NCBI RefSeq assembly: GCF_003815875.1
Contig: NZ_CP033924.1
Coordinates: forward strand, 2,356,001 to 2,420,000
From: Chryseobacterium lactis
GTDB lineage: Bacteria; Bacteroidota; Bacteroidia; Flavobacteriales; Weeksellaceae
DNA: 64,000 nt
Direction: 5' to 3'
Shown here: positions 7,531 through 15,403 of the stretch, piece by piece
How the letters are laid out: every line of letters begins with the position of its first letter
Numbering within the stretch: position 1 is the stretch's first letter
Notes under the pieces: model-generated
Told to the model about the DNA's origin: nothing
Seen by the model: the letters and a program-made list of their open reading frames with translations, nothing else
Database searches by the model: none
Position numbers and translations under genes: made by a program

Positions 7531-8058
7531 ATGGCATCTCCAAAAGACAGGATTGTAGAAACAACTTTTGAATTATTTGCGAAGCAAGGATACAATTCTA
7601 CAGGAATCAATCAGATTATTGCTGAAGCAGCTGTTGCAAAAGCGAGCTTTTATCAGCATTTCAAATCTAAAGAAGATTTGTGTGTAGAATTCCTGAAGAT
7701 AAGACATGAATATTGGTTTAATGAGTTAAATAATTTTTTATCAGAAATAAAAAATAGAAAGGGTAAGATAGCCGGAGCATTTGATTTTCTTATCTACATG
7801 AACCAAAAAGAGAATTTCAGAGGTTGCAGCTTTCTGAATATTTTATCAGAAATCCCGATGGATAATATCAAGATTTTGGATGTGATTCAATCCCATAAAA
7901 CAGATCTCAGAAACTACTTTTCAGGATTGGCAGAAAATCAAGTTCTTGCAGATCATATTTATATGCTTTTTGAAAGCAGTATTATTGAAAGCCAGCTTTT
8001 TAGATCCAATGAACTTATTGAAAAATCAAAAAATATAGTCACCCGTTTAATACAATAA
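7531..8058 (+). CDS. TetR/AcrR-family transcriptional regulator
   Basis: 175 residues from ATG 7531, chosen because the promoter -7 box ends at 7512. The N-terminal helix-turn-helix domain is typical: RIVETTFELFAKQGYNSTGI, then IIAEAAVAKASFYQHFKSKEDL. The C-terminal part is a ligand-binding helical domain with FRGCSFLNI, a segment seen in LmrA/YxaF-like members. The ligand is unknown. It probably represses itself through the palindrome at 7468-7489 and controls the DUF1348 gene that starts 3 nt downstream. Confidence 0.92.
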   Translation: MASPKDRIVETTFELFAKQGYNSTGINQIIAEAAVAKASFYQHFKSKEDLCVEFLKIRHEYWFNELNNFLSEIKNRKGKIAGAFDFLIYMNQKENFRGCSFLNILSEIPMDNIKILDVIQSHKTDLRNYFSGLAENQVLADHIYMLFESSIIESQLFRSNELIEKSKNIVTRLIQ

Positions 8059-8061
8059 ATA

Positions 8062-8475
8062 GTGGAACAGAAACATCCGCTTCCCCCTTTCACATTAGAA
8101 ACGGCGAAGGAAAAAATTCAATTGGCGGAAGATGCCTGGAACAGTCAGGATCCTGAAAGAGTATCCAAAGCATACACGATCGACAGTGAGTGGAGAAACA
8201 GGGACACATTTGTCAATGGAAGAGAAGCGATCGTAGAATTTCTTCAAAAGAAATGGCAAAAGGAACTTCATTATACCCTTAAAAAAGAGTATTGGGCTCA
8301 CACGGATAACCGTATTGCTGTTCGGTTTGAATATGAATATCAAACAAAAGACGGTCATTGGTTCCGCGCATATGGAAATGAAAACTGGGAATTTGATGAA
8401 AATGGATTAATGGCAAAAAGATACGCCAGCATCAATGATGTAGCCATAAAAGAAGAAGACCGAAAATTCAGGTAA
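8062..8475 (+). CDS. DUF1348 / NTF2-like fold protein
   Basis: 137 residues from a GTG start, translationally adjacent to the TetR gene. The sequence [25 protein letters not shown] near residue 50, [13 protein letters not shown] and the late [16 protein letters not shown] match DUF1348, a small SnoaL/NTF2-type cone fold. Members are of uncertain function and may bind or isomerise small molecules. Pairing with a TetR regulator suggests induction by a xenobiotic or metabolite. Confidence 0.85.
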   Translation: MEQKHPLPPFTLETAKEKIQLAEDAWNSQDPERVSKAYTIDSEWRNRDTFVNGREAIVEFLQKKWQKELHYTLKKEYWAHTDNRIAVRFEYEYQTKDGHWFRAYGNENWEFDENGLMAKRYASINDVAIKEEDRKFR

Positions 8476-8480
8476 ATGCT

Positions 8481-8507
8481 AAAGACCGCTATGGTAGTGG
8501 TCTTTTA
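8481..8507 (+). terminator. Terminator after the TetR-DUF1348 pair
   Basis: AAAGACCGCTA and TAGTGGTCTTT pair (one G-T) around TGG, with T residues following. It sits between convergent genes and may work in both directions. Confidence 0.75.
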
Positions 8508-8533
8508 CTTTTAAATAAAATTATTTTTCCCTT

Positions 8534-9547
8534 TTACAAATCAGTATTCTTTCCGTGTAAGAGCTTATTGATCTTTCTCCTGGTCTGCATAGAAACCTTG
8601 TAGGCCTCATCACGTAATTTCTGTATTTTGCCGACAGGCTGAAAGATCGTTTTACTTTCAAATGGATTGAAGGAAAGCAGTTCATTATTACAGGAACGGG
8701 GATCCAGTAATCCATTTTTATCTATTTTCACTTCACCTATTTTAATATAAGGAGAATTTTTCCACTCTACATTCAGTTTGTTGATGGGCTGGTCTTTCAG
8801 ATCATAACAGAATTGAATGAAAACATCAGCGCTGAAATCATTTACCTGAAAATAATTTTTCAACACTTTTTTGATATTCTGCTTTCTCCCAATATTTTTA
8901 TCTACAGATTTGGGTTCCAGTTTTATTTTGATCATATAATCTCCGAGACGATAGGCTCCCACGGAATAATAATCAAATGAGAGAATAAAATCATTTCTTC
9001 TCCGGATTATTTTCACGATATTTTTCAGGAAAGAACCTGTCAGAACCGATGGAATGGTTTTAAATAACTGTACTGCGATCGATAGTAAACTACTTCCTTT
9101 TTTGATATACGATCGGTTAATAGCTGTAAATAATTTCAAGAATGTAGAAACAGAATTAATCGGAAATAAAGGAAAGTTGACCAACGGAAAATTGGCCAAC
9201 AGCCCATTGTTTTCATCTCTGATCTGAACGGCAAATCCGTAAGCGGGAATATCTCTTCTGGAATTTTTAATTTTCAGTTGAGCATTGGAAAATCTGATGA
9301 CAAGATCAAATTTTTCCTGAACGAAAAAAGGTTGTAATGTTTCAGGGATATTCTGATCGACGCAAAATGTCCCTTTTGCTACCGCATAGGTCTTTGCATG
9401 AGCATTTCTTGTAGCATAATTGACGTCACTTATAGAAGAGGATTGTTCAACGAAATCGGCAATCGTTTTTTTATTGATTTCCAACAGCTCTTTTTCCTCA
9501 TCATTAAGTTCGTCGAACTTCTTATTATATTGTAATGGATTTGGCAT
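8534..9547 (-). CDS. Catalase-like heme protein (small, y4iL-type)
   Basis: 337 residues. NAHAKTYAVAKGTFCV (around residue 48) carries the distal His of the catalase fold. FDLVIRFSNAQ and RRDIPAYGFAVQIRD correspond to the RFS and RGFAVKF segments, and LVNFPLFPI to the distal Asn region. The chain is much shorter than true catalases (about 480-750), like the small catalase-fold peroxidases and y4iL-like proteins. I could not place the proximal Tyr ligand with certainty, so real H2O2 activity is uncertain. No signal peptide is seen. The gene is monocistronic and convergent with the DUF1348 gene. Confidence 0.75.
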   Translation of the reverse strand: MPNPLQYNKKFDELNDEEKELLEINKKTIADFVEQSSSISDVNYATRNAHAKTYAVAKGTFCVDQNIPETLQPFFVQEKFDLVIRFSNAQLKIKNSRRDIPAYGFAVQIRDENNGLLANFPLVNFPLFPINSVSTFLKLFTAINRSYIKKGSSLLSIAVQLFKTIPSVLTGSFLKNIVKIIRRRNDFILSFDYYSVGAYRLGDYMIKIKLEPKSVDKNIGRKQNIKKVLKNYFQVNDFSADVFIQFCYDLKDQPINKLNVEWKNSPYIKIGEVKIDKNGLLDPRSCNNELLSFNPFESKTIFQPVGKIQKLRDEAYKVSMQTRRKINKLLHGKNTDL

Positions 9548-9809
9548 TTAGTTTTTAAATCCAATTATAACGCCAAGTTTCGGAATCTGTGTTAAGAGAG
9601 TATTACAATTATTTGAATTTTATTGGAAAAATTGTCAGTTTTAATGATGAAAAGATCATAAAAAGGAATATTTTAAATATAAGTATTTGATTATTAGTGT
9701 TTTTTATTGAAGTTTTTATTAAAGGTATTGTGGGATTTTTAAAGCTTTTTAATCCTGATTTTAGCCAATAAGAGATCTTTCTTCATCTTATCTTCAGCCC
9801 AAAAAGCAT

Positions 9810-9817
9810 TATCTTTG
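9810..9817 (+). promoter_or_regulatory. -7 box of the FKBP gene
   Basis: TAtcTTTG lies 14 nt before the ATG at 9832, giving a very short 5' UTR, as is usual here. Confidence 0.6.
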
Positions 9818-9831
9818 TAAAAAATTAGAAT

Positions 9832-10266
9832 ATGGGAGTAGCAGATTTGTTATTTAAACGTAAAAAAGAATTGGCAGAAAAGAACCTGAAAGACGGTAAA
9901 GAATATATGGAAGAGTATGGTAAAAGAGAAAGCGTTGTTCAGTTACCAAGCGGCTTGCAATATGAAATTATCACAGAAGGTGACGGTCAGAAGCCAGGAC
10001 CAAAATCTACAGTAACATGCCATTACCATGGAACTACCATCACAGGGAAAGTTTTTGATAGCTCTGTAAAAAGGGGTAAATCCGCATCTTTCCCTCTGAA
10101 TAGAGTAATTACAGGATGGACGGAAGCGCTTCAGCTTATGCCTGTTGGAAGTAAGTGGAGATTGATTATTCCTCCACATCTGGCATATGGAGATCAGGAA
10201 ATCAGCAAGGAAATCGGACCGAACAGTACCCTTGTTTTTGAAGTAGAATTGTTGGGTATCAAATAA
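9832..10266 (+). CDS. FKBP-type peptidyl-prolyl cis-trans isomerase
   Basis: 144 residues without a signal peptide, so probably cytoplasmic. A charged helical N-terminus (residues 1-35) precedes a complete FKBP domain: SGLQYEIITEGDG, V-TCHYHGTTITGKVFDSS, FPLNRVITGWTEALQLMPVGSKWRLIIPP, LAYGD and NSTLVFEVELLGI. These include the usual proline-pocket aromatic and aliphatic residues. It catalyses proline isomerisation in folding proteins. The layout resembles the FkpA/Mip type without its dimerisation domain. It is monocistronic. Confidence 0.95.
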   Translation: MGVADLLFKRKKELAEKNLKDGKEYMEEYGKRESVVQLPSGLQYEIITEGDGQKPGPKSTVTCHYHGTTITGKVFDSSVKRGKSASFPLNRVITGWTEALQLMPVGSKWRLIIPPHLAYGDQEISKEIGPNSTLVFEVELLGIK

Positions 10267-10410
10267 TCCAACTTAAAAATAGCTTAAAAATTTACCTGAA
10301 TTCAGGTAAATTTTTTTATTTGTATTATATTCGTATTGATAAATTGTAAGACAGATTGTAAGTTCCCAATCAATTTTTACAAGCTTCATTACTGCACAAA
10401 ATATGACTGA

Positions 10411-11361
10411 ATGAAAAAACTCATCTATCTTTTTGCTGTTTTCAGCGTATTGATTTCTTGTGTTTCCAAGAAAAATCAGGCTATTAAACAGAATATACTG
10501 ACCCTTAAAGACAGTTATTGTAAAGCACCTTTTCAGTATAACTACAATAATAAGGTTCCTTCCTATAATTCGGATTCTATTCTGGCAGCAAATCAAAATC
10601 TTAAAGTAATGTTCTCTGATCAGAGTATTTTAATTTTAAATGCTTTAGGAAATCTGGATGAAGTACATAAAATTATTGAGCTTAAAAAAGATTCGTCTCT
10701 GGCTTCACAGGTAAAGATTTTACAACTTAAAACACAAATCAACAGCAGGGTCACCATTGCTTTAACCGAGCTGGATGCCGTAGCCGCAGAATTTGATTGT
10801 GAAGGAGAAAGGGTGGCACAGATTGGTAATTATGTAGACAACCTCAACTCGTCCAGAAATAATAAACTTATTCTATATTCTATCATAGCAGGAGCTGCAT
10901 CTTCTATTGCCGGAGGAATTGTAAAAAGTGACGGCTGGGATAATGCGATTGGCATTGGTGGTGGTATTTTGGGAGCTGGTTTCGGGCTTGCAACTCTTAA
11001 TCCGAAAGGGAAGAAGGTAGAATTCATTCATCAGAGAAACCTGTTGAGAGATATCTGGAAAGGAAAACTGGAATCTCCGAACTTTCCACCCTTTATCTGG
11101 TATATGTACACAGAGAAAAAGTTTTCAAACAGAGAAGAAAACTCTATTATCGGAAATATGAAACTGAGATGGTTGCACTATCAGTTTGATGACAATAAAA
11201 CAGCAGCAGATCAATCTGTTATTTTCAGTGATGGCGGATTTTACAGAGCCGATGATCTGCACAACCGTGCGGCGATGCTGAACCAGATGCAGTCGGCGAC
11301 ACGTACCATCAATCAAAATATCAATTATTTACTGCTGGATTTGGACAAATTGATACTTTAA
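10411..11361 (+). CDS. Lipoprotein of unknown function
   Basis: 316 residues with a type II signal peptide: charged start, hydrophobic core and lipobox LISC with Cys17. I do not recognise the family. Residues about 20-145 are helical with a few Cys (C36, C131). A Gly/Ala-rich hydrophobic stretch follows (about 150-190, IIAGAASSIAGGIV and IGIGGGILGAGFGLA) that could insert in a membrane. The C-terminal part is helical (RAAMLNQMQSATRTINQNIN). It is not linked closely to a neighbour. Confidence 0.8.
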   Translation: MKKLIYLFAVFSVLISCVSKKNQAIKQNILTLKDSYCKAPFQYNYNNKVPSYNSDSILAANQNLKVMFSDQSILILNALGNLDEVHKIIELKKDSSLASQVKILQLKTQINSRVTIALTELDAVAAEFDCEGERVAQIGNYVDNLNSSRNNKLILYSIIAGAASSIAGGIVKSDGWDNAIGIGGGILGAGFGLATLNPKGKKVEFIHQRNLLRDIWKGKLESPNFPPFIWYMYTEKKFSNREENSIIGNMKLRWLHYQFDDNKTAADQSVIFSDGGFYRADDLHNRAAMLNQMQSATRTINQNINYLLLDLDKLIL

Positions 11362-11373
11362 GAAAAAATTAAC

Positions 11374-11392
11374 TGTAATAAAATTTGTTACA
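11374..11392 (+). promoter_or_regulatory. Operator 1: TGTAA-N9-TTACA before the Rrf2 gene
   Basis: A palindrome with arms TGTAA (11374-11378) and TTACA (11388-11392) covers the -33 element of the Rrf2 promoter. The same arms with the same 9-nt spacing recur at 11856-11874. Confidence 0.6.
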
Positions 11393-11414
11393 TTTGAAAA
11401 AATGTTTACCTTTG
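11384..11414 (+). promoter_or_regulatory. Promoter of the Rrf2 regulator gene
   Basis: TTTG (11384-11387), 19 nt, TAccTTTG (11407-11414): an exact fit to the Bacteroidota consensus, 14 nt before the ATG. Confidence 0.8.
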
Positions 11415-11427
11415 TCCTGTAATTAAA

Positions 11428-11838
11428 ATGAATAATACAAGATTTGCTACGGCAGTACATATCATGACCTTATTGGCGAAGAGCCCTCAGGAGTGGCTCA
11501 CTTCTGAATGGGTGGCTGGTAGTATTAATGTAAATCCGGTAATTGTACGAAAGGAAATCAGTGTATTGAGAGAAGCAGGCTTAATTATTAGCAGACAAGG
11601 TAAAGAAGGAGGTAGCCAGCTTGCGAAAGATGCAGAGACGATCACCATTTCACAAATCTACAGAGCTGTGAAGAATACGGAGGTTTTAGGAAAGAAAAAT
11701 CAAAATCCTAACCCGGCGTGTAGCGTAGGAAAAGAAATCAATATTCATTTAGATACTTTATTTGAAGAAACAGATCAATTGGTAACTCAATTTTTAGGAG
11801 ACAAGTCATTGCAGGAATTTGCAGATCAGTTTGCTTAA
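11428..11838 (+). CDS. Rrf2-family transcriptional regulator (YwnA-like)
   Basis: 136 residues. The winged-helix Rrf2 N-terminus is clear: TRFATAVHIMTLLA, SEWVAGSINVNPVIVRKEISVLREAGLI and ISRQGKEGGSQLAKDAETITISQIYRAV. The iron-sulphur cysteine triad of IscR or NsrR is absent; only one Cys is present (ACSVG, residue about 94), as in YwnA-like redox or electrophile sensors. An NAD(P)-binding protein gene follows, the same pairing as ywnA-ywnB in Bacillus. Identical palindromes before both genes suggest that the regulator represses itself and its neighbours. Confidence 0.92.
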   Translation: MNNTRFATAVHIMTLLAKSPQEWLTSEWVAGSINVNPVIVRKEISVLREAGLIISRQGKEGGSQLAKDAETITISQIYRAVKNTEVLGKKNQNPNPACSVGKEINIHLDTLFEETDQLVTQFLGDKSLQEFADQFA

Positions 11839-11855
11839 AATTTTTTATCCATAAA

Positions 11856-11874
11856 TGTAACAAAAATTATTACA
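11856..11874 (+). promoter_or_regulatory. Operator 2: TGTAA-N9-TTACA before the oxidoreductase gene
   Basis: TGTAA (11856-11860) and TTACA (11870-11874) are separated by exactly 9 nt, repeating the site in front of the Rrf2 gene. The site lies 23 nt before the next start codon. Confidence 0.6.
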
Positions 11875-11897
11875 ATTTAATATAAAAATAAGACATT

Positions 11898-12551
11898 ATG
11901 AAAAAAGTAGCAGTAATCGGGGCAACCGGATTTGTAGGTACACAAATAGTAAACGAATTAGCTGGCAGAGGATATGCCGTTGAAGCTTTAGTGAGAGATG
12001 CATCGAAGGTAAAAACACAAGAGAATGTAACCGCAAAAAGTGTTGATGTAAATAACGTAGAAGAGCTGGCAGAAGCTTTAAAAGGGAGTGATGCGGTAAT
12101 CAGCGCATTCAACGCAGGCTGGACAAATCCTAATCTTTACAACGATTTCCTGAATGGTTCTGTAAATATTGAAAAAGCAGTGGAAGAGGCAGGAGTGAAC
12201 AGATTAATCGTAGTAGGTGGGGCGGGAAGCCTTTATACTCCGGACAACATTCAGATTGTAGATACTCCCGACTTCCCTGATGCATACAAACCAGGTGCAA
12301 CCGCAGCAAGAGATTATTTAAATAAAATTAAAGAAAACAATACTTTAAACTGGACATTCTTCAGCCCTGCAGTAGAAATGAATCAGGCAAATGTTGGCGA
12401 AAGAACCGGAAAATACAGAACTTCATTAGAGACTCCTGTATTTGATGAAAATGGAAGAAGCCGTCTTTCCGTACAAGATGTAGCTGTAGTGCTGGTAGAT
12501 GAATTAGAGCAAAACAACCACATCCGTGAACGTTTTACAGCAGCTTACTAA
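11898..12551 (+). CDS. NAD(P)-binding oxidoreductase, NmrA/YwnB-like atypical SDR
   Basis: 217 residues. An N-terminal Rossmann motif GATGFVG (residues 8-14), a V-R-D-A-S stretch after beta 2 that suits NADP, DAVISAFNAG, and VVGGAGSLY (the atypical-SDR counterpart of the active-site strand) are seen. The Tyr-x-x-x-Lys pair of classical SDRs is missing, as expected for this group. It is probably a quinone or carbonyl reductase, or a redox sensor. It forms an operon with the metallo-beta-lactamase-fold gene 22 nt downstream, and is probably controlled by the Rrf2 protein encoded upstream. Confidence 0.9.
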   Translation: MKKVAVIGATGFVGTQIVNELAGRGYAVEALVRDASKVKTQENVTAKSVDVNNVEELAEALKGSDAVISAFNAGWTNPNLYNDFLNGSVNIEKAVEEAGVNRLIVVGGAGSLYTPDNIQIVDTPDFPDAYKPGATAARDYLNKIKENNTLNWTFFSPAVEMNQANVGERTGKYRTSLETPVFDENGRSRLSVQDVAVVLVDELEQNNHIRERFTAAY

Positions 12552-12573
12552 TTGTTAATTTAAGAGAACAAAA

Positions 12574-13749
12574 ATGTTAAAAAAGAAATTATTATCATTG
12601 CTTGCCCTGTTGGGGTTTGTAAGTATTTTACTGGCCGGAAATATTAAAGTAAAGGTCTATAATCCAGGAACCAAGGCTGTTTTTCCTATTACATCTACCA
12701 TTATTTATGGAGATAAAGAGGCAATGCTGGTGGATGCTCAGTTTCAGAAACAGTATGCCGAAGAATTGGTAAAAGAAATAAAAGCTACAGGAAAAAATCT
12801 GAAAACTGTTTTTATTTCTCACAGTGATCCCGATTTTTATTTTGGATTGGATGTGATTAAAAAAGCATTTCCGAATGTAAAAATCATTTCAACGGCTCAA
12901 ACGGCTTATCTGATCTCTGCCTCAAAGGATGATAAACTGGCGGTATGGAAACCTCAACTGAAAGCAGATGCTCCTTCTGAAATTATTGTTCCGGAAGCCG
13001 TGAATGCTATTCCTGATCTTGAAGGAAATAAAATTGAGATCAGACAGAATCCTGAAGATCCGGCGCATAGCTTTGTTTGGATTCCCTCTATTAAAACCAT
13101 TACAGGAGGAATTTCCGTTTCCGCAGATTCACATCTTTGGATGGCAGATACTCAAAATACAAAAGCAATTGACCAATGGATCGCACAAATTGATGCGATG
13201 AAGGCATTGAAACCGGAGCAGGTAATTCCTTCGCACTTTGCAAAACAGTCTTTCTCTCCTCAGTCTCTGGATTTTGTTAAAAATTATCTTGAAAACTATA
13301 AAAAAGCTGTGACAGAGAATACAACCACTCCTGCTATCGTAGATTTTATGGTTAAAAAATATCCGACCCTTTCAGGAAAAGATGAACTTGAAATGGGAGT
13401 AAAGGTATTTCGTGGAGAAATGGATTGGGATCTGAAATCACCCTATCCGGCCATTGGAAGAAAAGTGGAGGTAGATTTTGGAGCTGTAAAATTCCTTTTG
13501 GATTTTAAAGATAATAAAACCATGACATTCACCGGAACAGCCGGAAGCTCAAAAGATAGTACTGATACTGTGGAATACACCGCGGTAGAAGTAGCAAAGA
13601 ATATCTTTATGGTATATTGGCACGAACCTCACCTTGGCTTTAATGTAACTCACATTCAGGATTATAACAAGAATATGGTGTATTCGAATATTGCAGGCTC
13701 TGATGGTACATTTACTCATCCTAAGGGAACGCTTAAAATTTTAAAATAA
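12574..13749 (+). CDS. Secreted metallo-beta-lactamase-fold protein with MoaF-like C-terminal domain
   Basis: 391 residues. Residues 1-22 are a signal peptide. An MBL-fold domain follows (about 25-250), but the metal motif HxHxDH is degenerate: SHSDPDF (82-88) keeps the first His and the Asp while the second and last His are Asp and Phe. PSHF near residue 220 supplies another His. Residues about 285-391 (GRKVEVDFGAVKFLLDF, VEYTAVEVAKNIFMVYWHE) resemble the lipocalin-like C-terminal domain of MoaF proteins. A hydrolase or a binding protein is possible. It is second in the operon probably controlled by the Rrf2 protein. Confidence 0.82.
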   Translation: MLKKKLLSLLALLGFVSILLAGNIKVKVYNPGTKAVFPITSTIIYGDKEAMLVDAQFQKQYAEELVKEIKATGKNLKTVFISHSDPDFYFGLDVIKKAFPNVKIISTAQTAYLISASKDDKLAVWKPQLKADAPSEIIVPEAVNAIPDLEGNKIEIRQNPEDPAHSFVWIPSIKTITGGISVSADSHLWMADTQNTKAIDQWIAQIDAMKALKPEQVIPSHFAKQSFSPQSLDFVKNYLENYKKAVTENTTTPAIVDFMVKKYPTLSGKDELEMGVKVFRGEMDWDLKSPYPAIGRKVEVDFGAVKFLLDFKDNKTMTFTGTAGSSKDSTDTVEYTAVEVAKNIFMVYWHEPHLGFNVTHIQDYNKNMVYSNIAGSDGTFTHPKGTLKILK

Positions 13750-13750
13750 A

Positions 13751-13777
13751 AAATAGCTGCCTTTGGCAGCTATTTTT
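13751..13777 (+). terminator. Intrinsic terminator after the MBL-fold gene
   Basis: AAATAGCTGCC and GGCAGCTATTT form a perfect 11-bp stem with a TTT loop and trailing T residues. Confidence 0.92.
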
Positions 13778-13789
13778 GTTTATACTGTA

Positions 13790-14090
13790 ATTTAAAACCT
13801 CATGCTAAAATAGCGTCGCGCAGATTTCACAGATGTTTGTGAAAAGAATCTGCTTAATTTACCAGATCCGCGAGATAATCTTTTATATCACAAGAATCAA
13901 TCACTAAAATATCCCCAAAGCTTCGTCAAATCAGCTAGCTGATTCCATTCTTAGCTCCTTTAAAGTTGTAAGCAAAAAACTTAAAACTTTGCATTGAAAG
14001 ACTTCTTTGCAGATTCTATGGATTAACCAGATTTATTTCCTCGTGAATTATATTTTGTGATATTTGTGAAAGTATTAAATAGTACCAGAA
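13790..14090. repeat. Non-coding intergenic repeat, copy A
   Basis: This 300-nt stretch between a terminator and the 3' end of the M23 peptidase gene has no convincing ORF. It contains the perfect palindrome AATCAGCTAGCTGATT (13929-13944), followed by CCATTCTTAGCTCCTTTAAA and later AACTTAAAACTTTGC. A similar order (AATCA...TGATTCCATTCTTTGC, then a Ct-rich stretch, then AAAGCTTTGC) occurs at 62450-62640. The copies are diverged, so they look like decayed dispersed elements rather than an active one. Confidence 0.45.
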
Positions 14091-14105
14091 CTATTTTTTA
14101 GGACT

Positions 14106-14136
14106 AAAAAAAGCTGCCTTATCTGAGGACAGCTTT
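14106..14136 (-). terminator. Terminator of the M23 peptidase gene
   Basis: On the minus strand AAAGCTG-TCCT and AGG-CAGCTTT pair across a short loop and run into T residues, just after the stop codon. Confidence 0.8.
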
Positions 14137-14141
14137 CTGTT

Positions 14142-15176
14142 TTATAAATTCATAAACAATTTCGGATTCACCGGCGTATTGTTTTTGTGCACTTCATAGT
14201 GAAGATGAGGTCCTGTAGATCGTCCTGTATTCCCTGATTTGGCAATAACCTGGCCTACTTTTACCTTATCATTTACCTTAGAGATAAGTTGTGATAAATG
14301 TCCGTAAAGAGTTGCTAATCCGTTTCCGTGAGAAACGATAACACAATTTCCGTAACCTCCTTTCTGTCCTGAAAAAATTACAGTGCCGGCAGCGGCAGCT
14401 CTTACGTCAGAACCAAAGGCAACTGCGATATCAAGTCCTTTATGAAATTGCATCTGATCTGCTTCAGCAGGTGGGTTATTTTTTTCAACAGGAGCTGGCT
14501 GAGAAGTGGTTGTAGTAGCAACAACAGCCTTTGAAGAGGCAGTGGATGCAGGTGATGCAGCAGCAGGAGTTGCTTTTGGAGTAACCATTACTTTTACTTC
14601 TCTTTTATTTCCATAACTGTCTGTAAGCTCAACGATTTTTTCAACGGGTTCTGCTTTCACTTCAGGTTTTGAAGCTGCTGCTTCTGCCGGCTTTGATTCT
14701 GAAGTTTTGTGGGACTTTACAGAAGCGAAAACAGTTTTAAACGGGATGGGATTTTTTCTCACTCCAAAATTGGAGGAAATATATCCATCGGTTGGCATTC
14801 CCAATGGAACCTGCATCAGTTTTGTCTGAAGGTCCATCAAGTATTGGCTGTATCGGTTGGCTTGTTTGGAAAGGTAAATGGAATTGGCAATACTGTCCTG
14901 ATTAAGCATCATCAGTTTTGCGCTGGAAATGTCTTTTGCTTTCAGAAAAGAATTTAGCTGGGCAACAGTTTGATCTACCAAGGTAAGATCTGTCTTCATT
15001 TTCAGGTAATCTACACTGTCTTTTTCAGTGTTTATTCTGACAAGGTTCACTTCATAATTCTTGTCATCCTTTTCAGAATAAAGCCTGGCAATAAATATGC
15101 CTTGTGCAAAAACTACTAATAGAAGTCCTCCAAGAAGAACATTGATGTTCTTCCTGCTGTTTAGAAATTTTTTCAT
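14142..15176 (-). CDS. M23-family (LytM) peptidoglycan endopeptidase with an interrupted catalytic domain
   Basis: 344 residues. One N-terminal membrane anchor (about 12-31), then a helical region (40-125) as in M23 proteins of the divisome/envelope type. The LytM domain starts with SNFGVRKNP (135-143), but the zinc motif HKGLDIA (H245, D249) comes about 100 residues later. The gap (about 148-241) is filled by Ala/Pro/Lys/Thr-rich low-complexity sequence. The rest is intact: YGHLS (H293) and HLHYE (H326). It probably cuts peptide cross-links in the periplasm. A TAaaTTTG box (15219-15226, minus strand) lies 43 nt before the ATG. Confidence 0.92.
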   Translation of the reverse strand: MKKFLNSRKNINVLLGGLLLVVFAQGIFIARLYSEKDDKNYEVNLVRINTEKDSVDYLKMKTDLTLVDQTVAQLNSFLKAKDISSAKLMMLNQDSIANSIYLSKQANRYSQYLMDLQTKLMQVPLGMPTDGYISSNFGVRKNPIPFKTVFASVKSHKTSESKPAEAAASKPEVKAEPVEKIVELTDSYGNKREVKVMVTPKATPAAASPASTASSKAVVATTTTSQPAPVEKNNPPAEADQMQFHKGLDIAVAFGSDVRAAAAGTVIFSGQKGGYGNCVIVSHGNGLATLYGHLSQLISKVNDKVKVGQVIAKSGNTGRSTGPHLHYEVHKNNTPVNPKLFMNL

Positions 15177-15218
15177 ATTTCTTCCTCTTAGATATTTAAA
15201 ACGGTTTTTTTAAGGCTG

Positions 15219-15226
15219 CAAATTTA
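15219..15226 (-). promoter_or_regulatory. -7 box of the M23 peptidase gene
   Basis: TAaaTTTG on the minus strand, 43 nt upstream of the start codon, in a region divergent from gpsA. Confidence 0.55.
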
Positions 15227-15378
15227 ATTAAAAATAATCTTTGTTGGTTATCTTTAATTAAAATTCAGTTTTTTCTGTATCTAACGCTGAATTGTATATT
15301 TAATTGTGTTGAAGCATTAATTTTTCCAGAATATGGTTTTTATCATACTTTCAAGGCTTCTGTTAAATCTTTGTTTAA

Positions 15379-15386
15379 TATCTTTG
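15379..15386 (+). promoter_or_regulatory. -7 box of gpsA; decides the start codon
   Basis: TAtcTTTG at this place puts the transcript start near 15393. An in-frame TTG at 15371 would be upstream of the transcript, so ATG 15404 is the start. Confidence 0.65.
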
Positions 15387-15403
15387 CAGTTCACATTCCA
15401 ATT

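Noticed and set aside
10273..10596. Minus-strand frame of 107 residues
   Set aside because: Overlaps the start of a lipoprotein gene with a clear lipobox, and its own translation lacks recognisable features.
15371..15403. TTG-initiated extension of gpsA
   Set aside because: It lies across the TAtcTTTG promoter box, so it would be upstream of the transcript; ATG 15404 is used.
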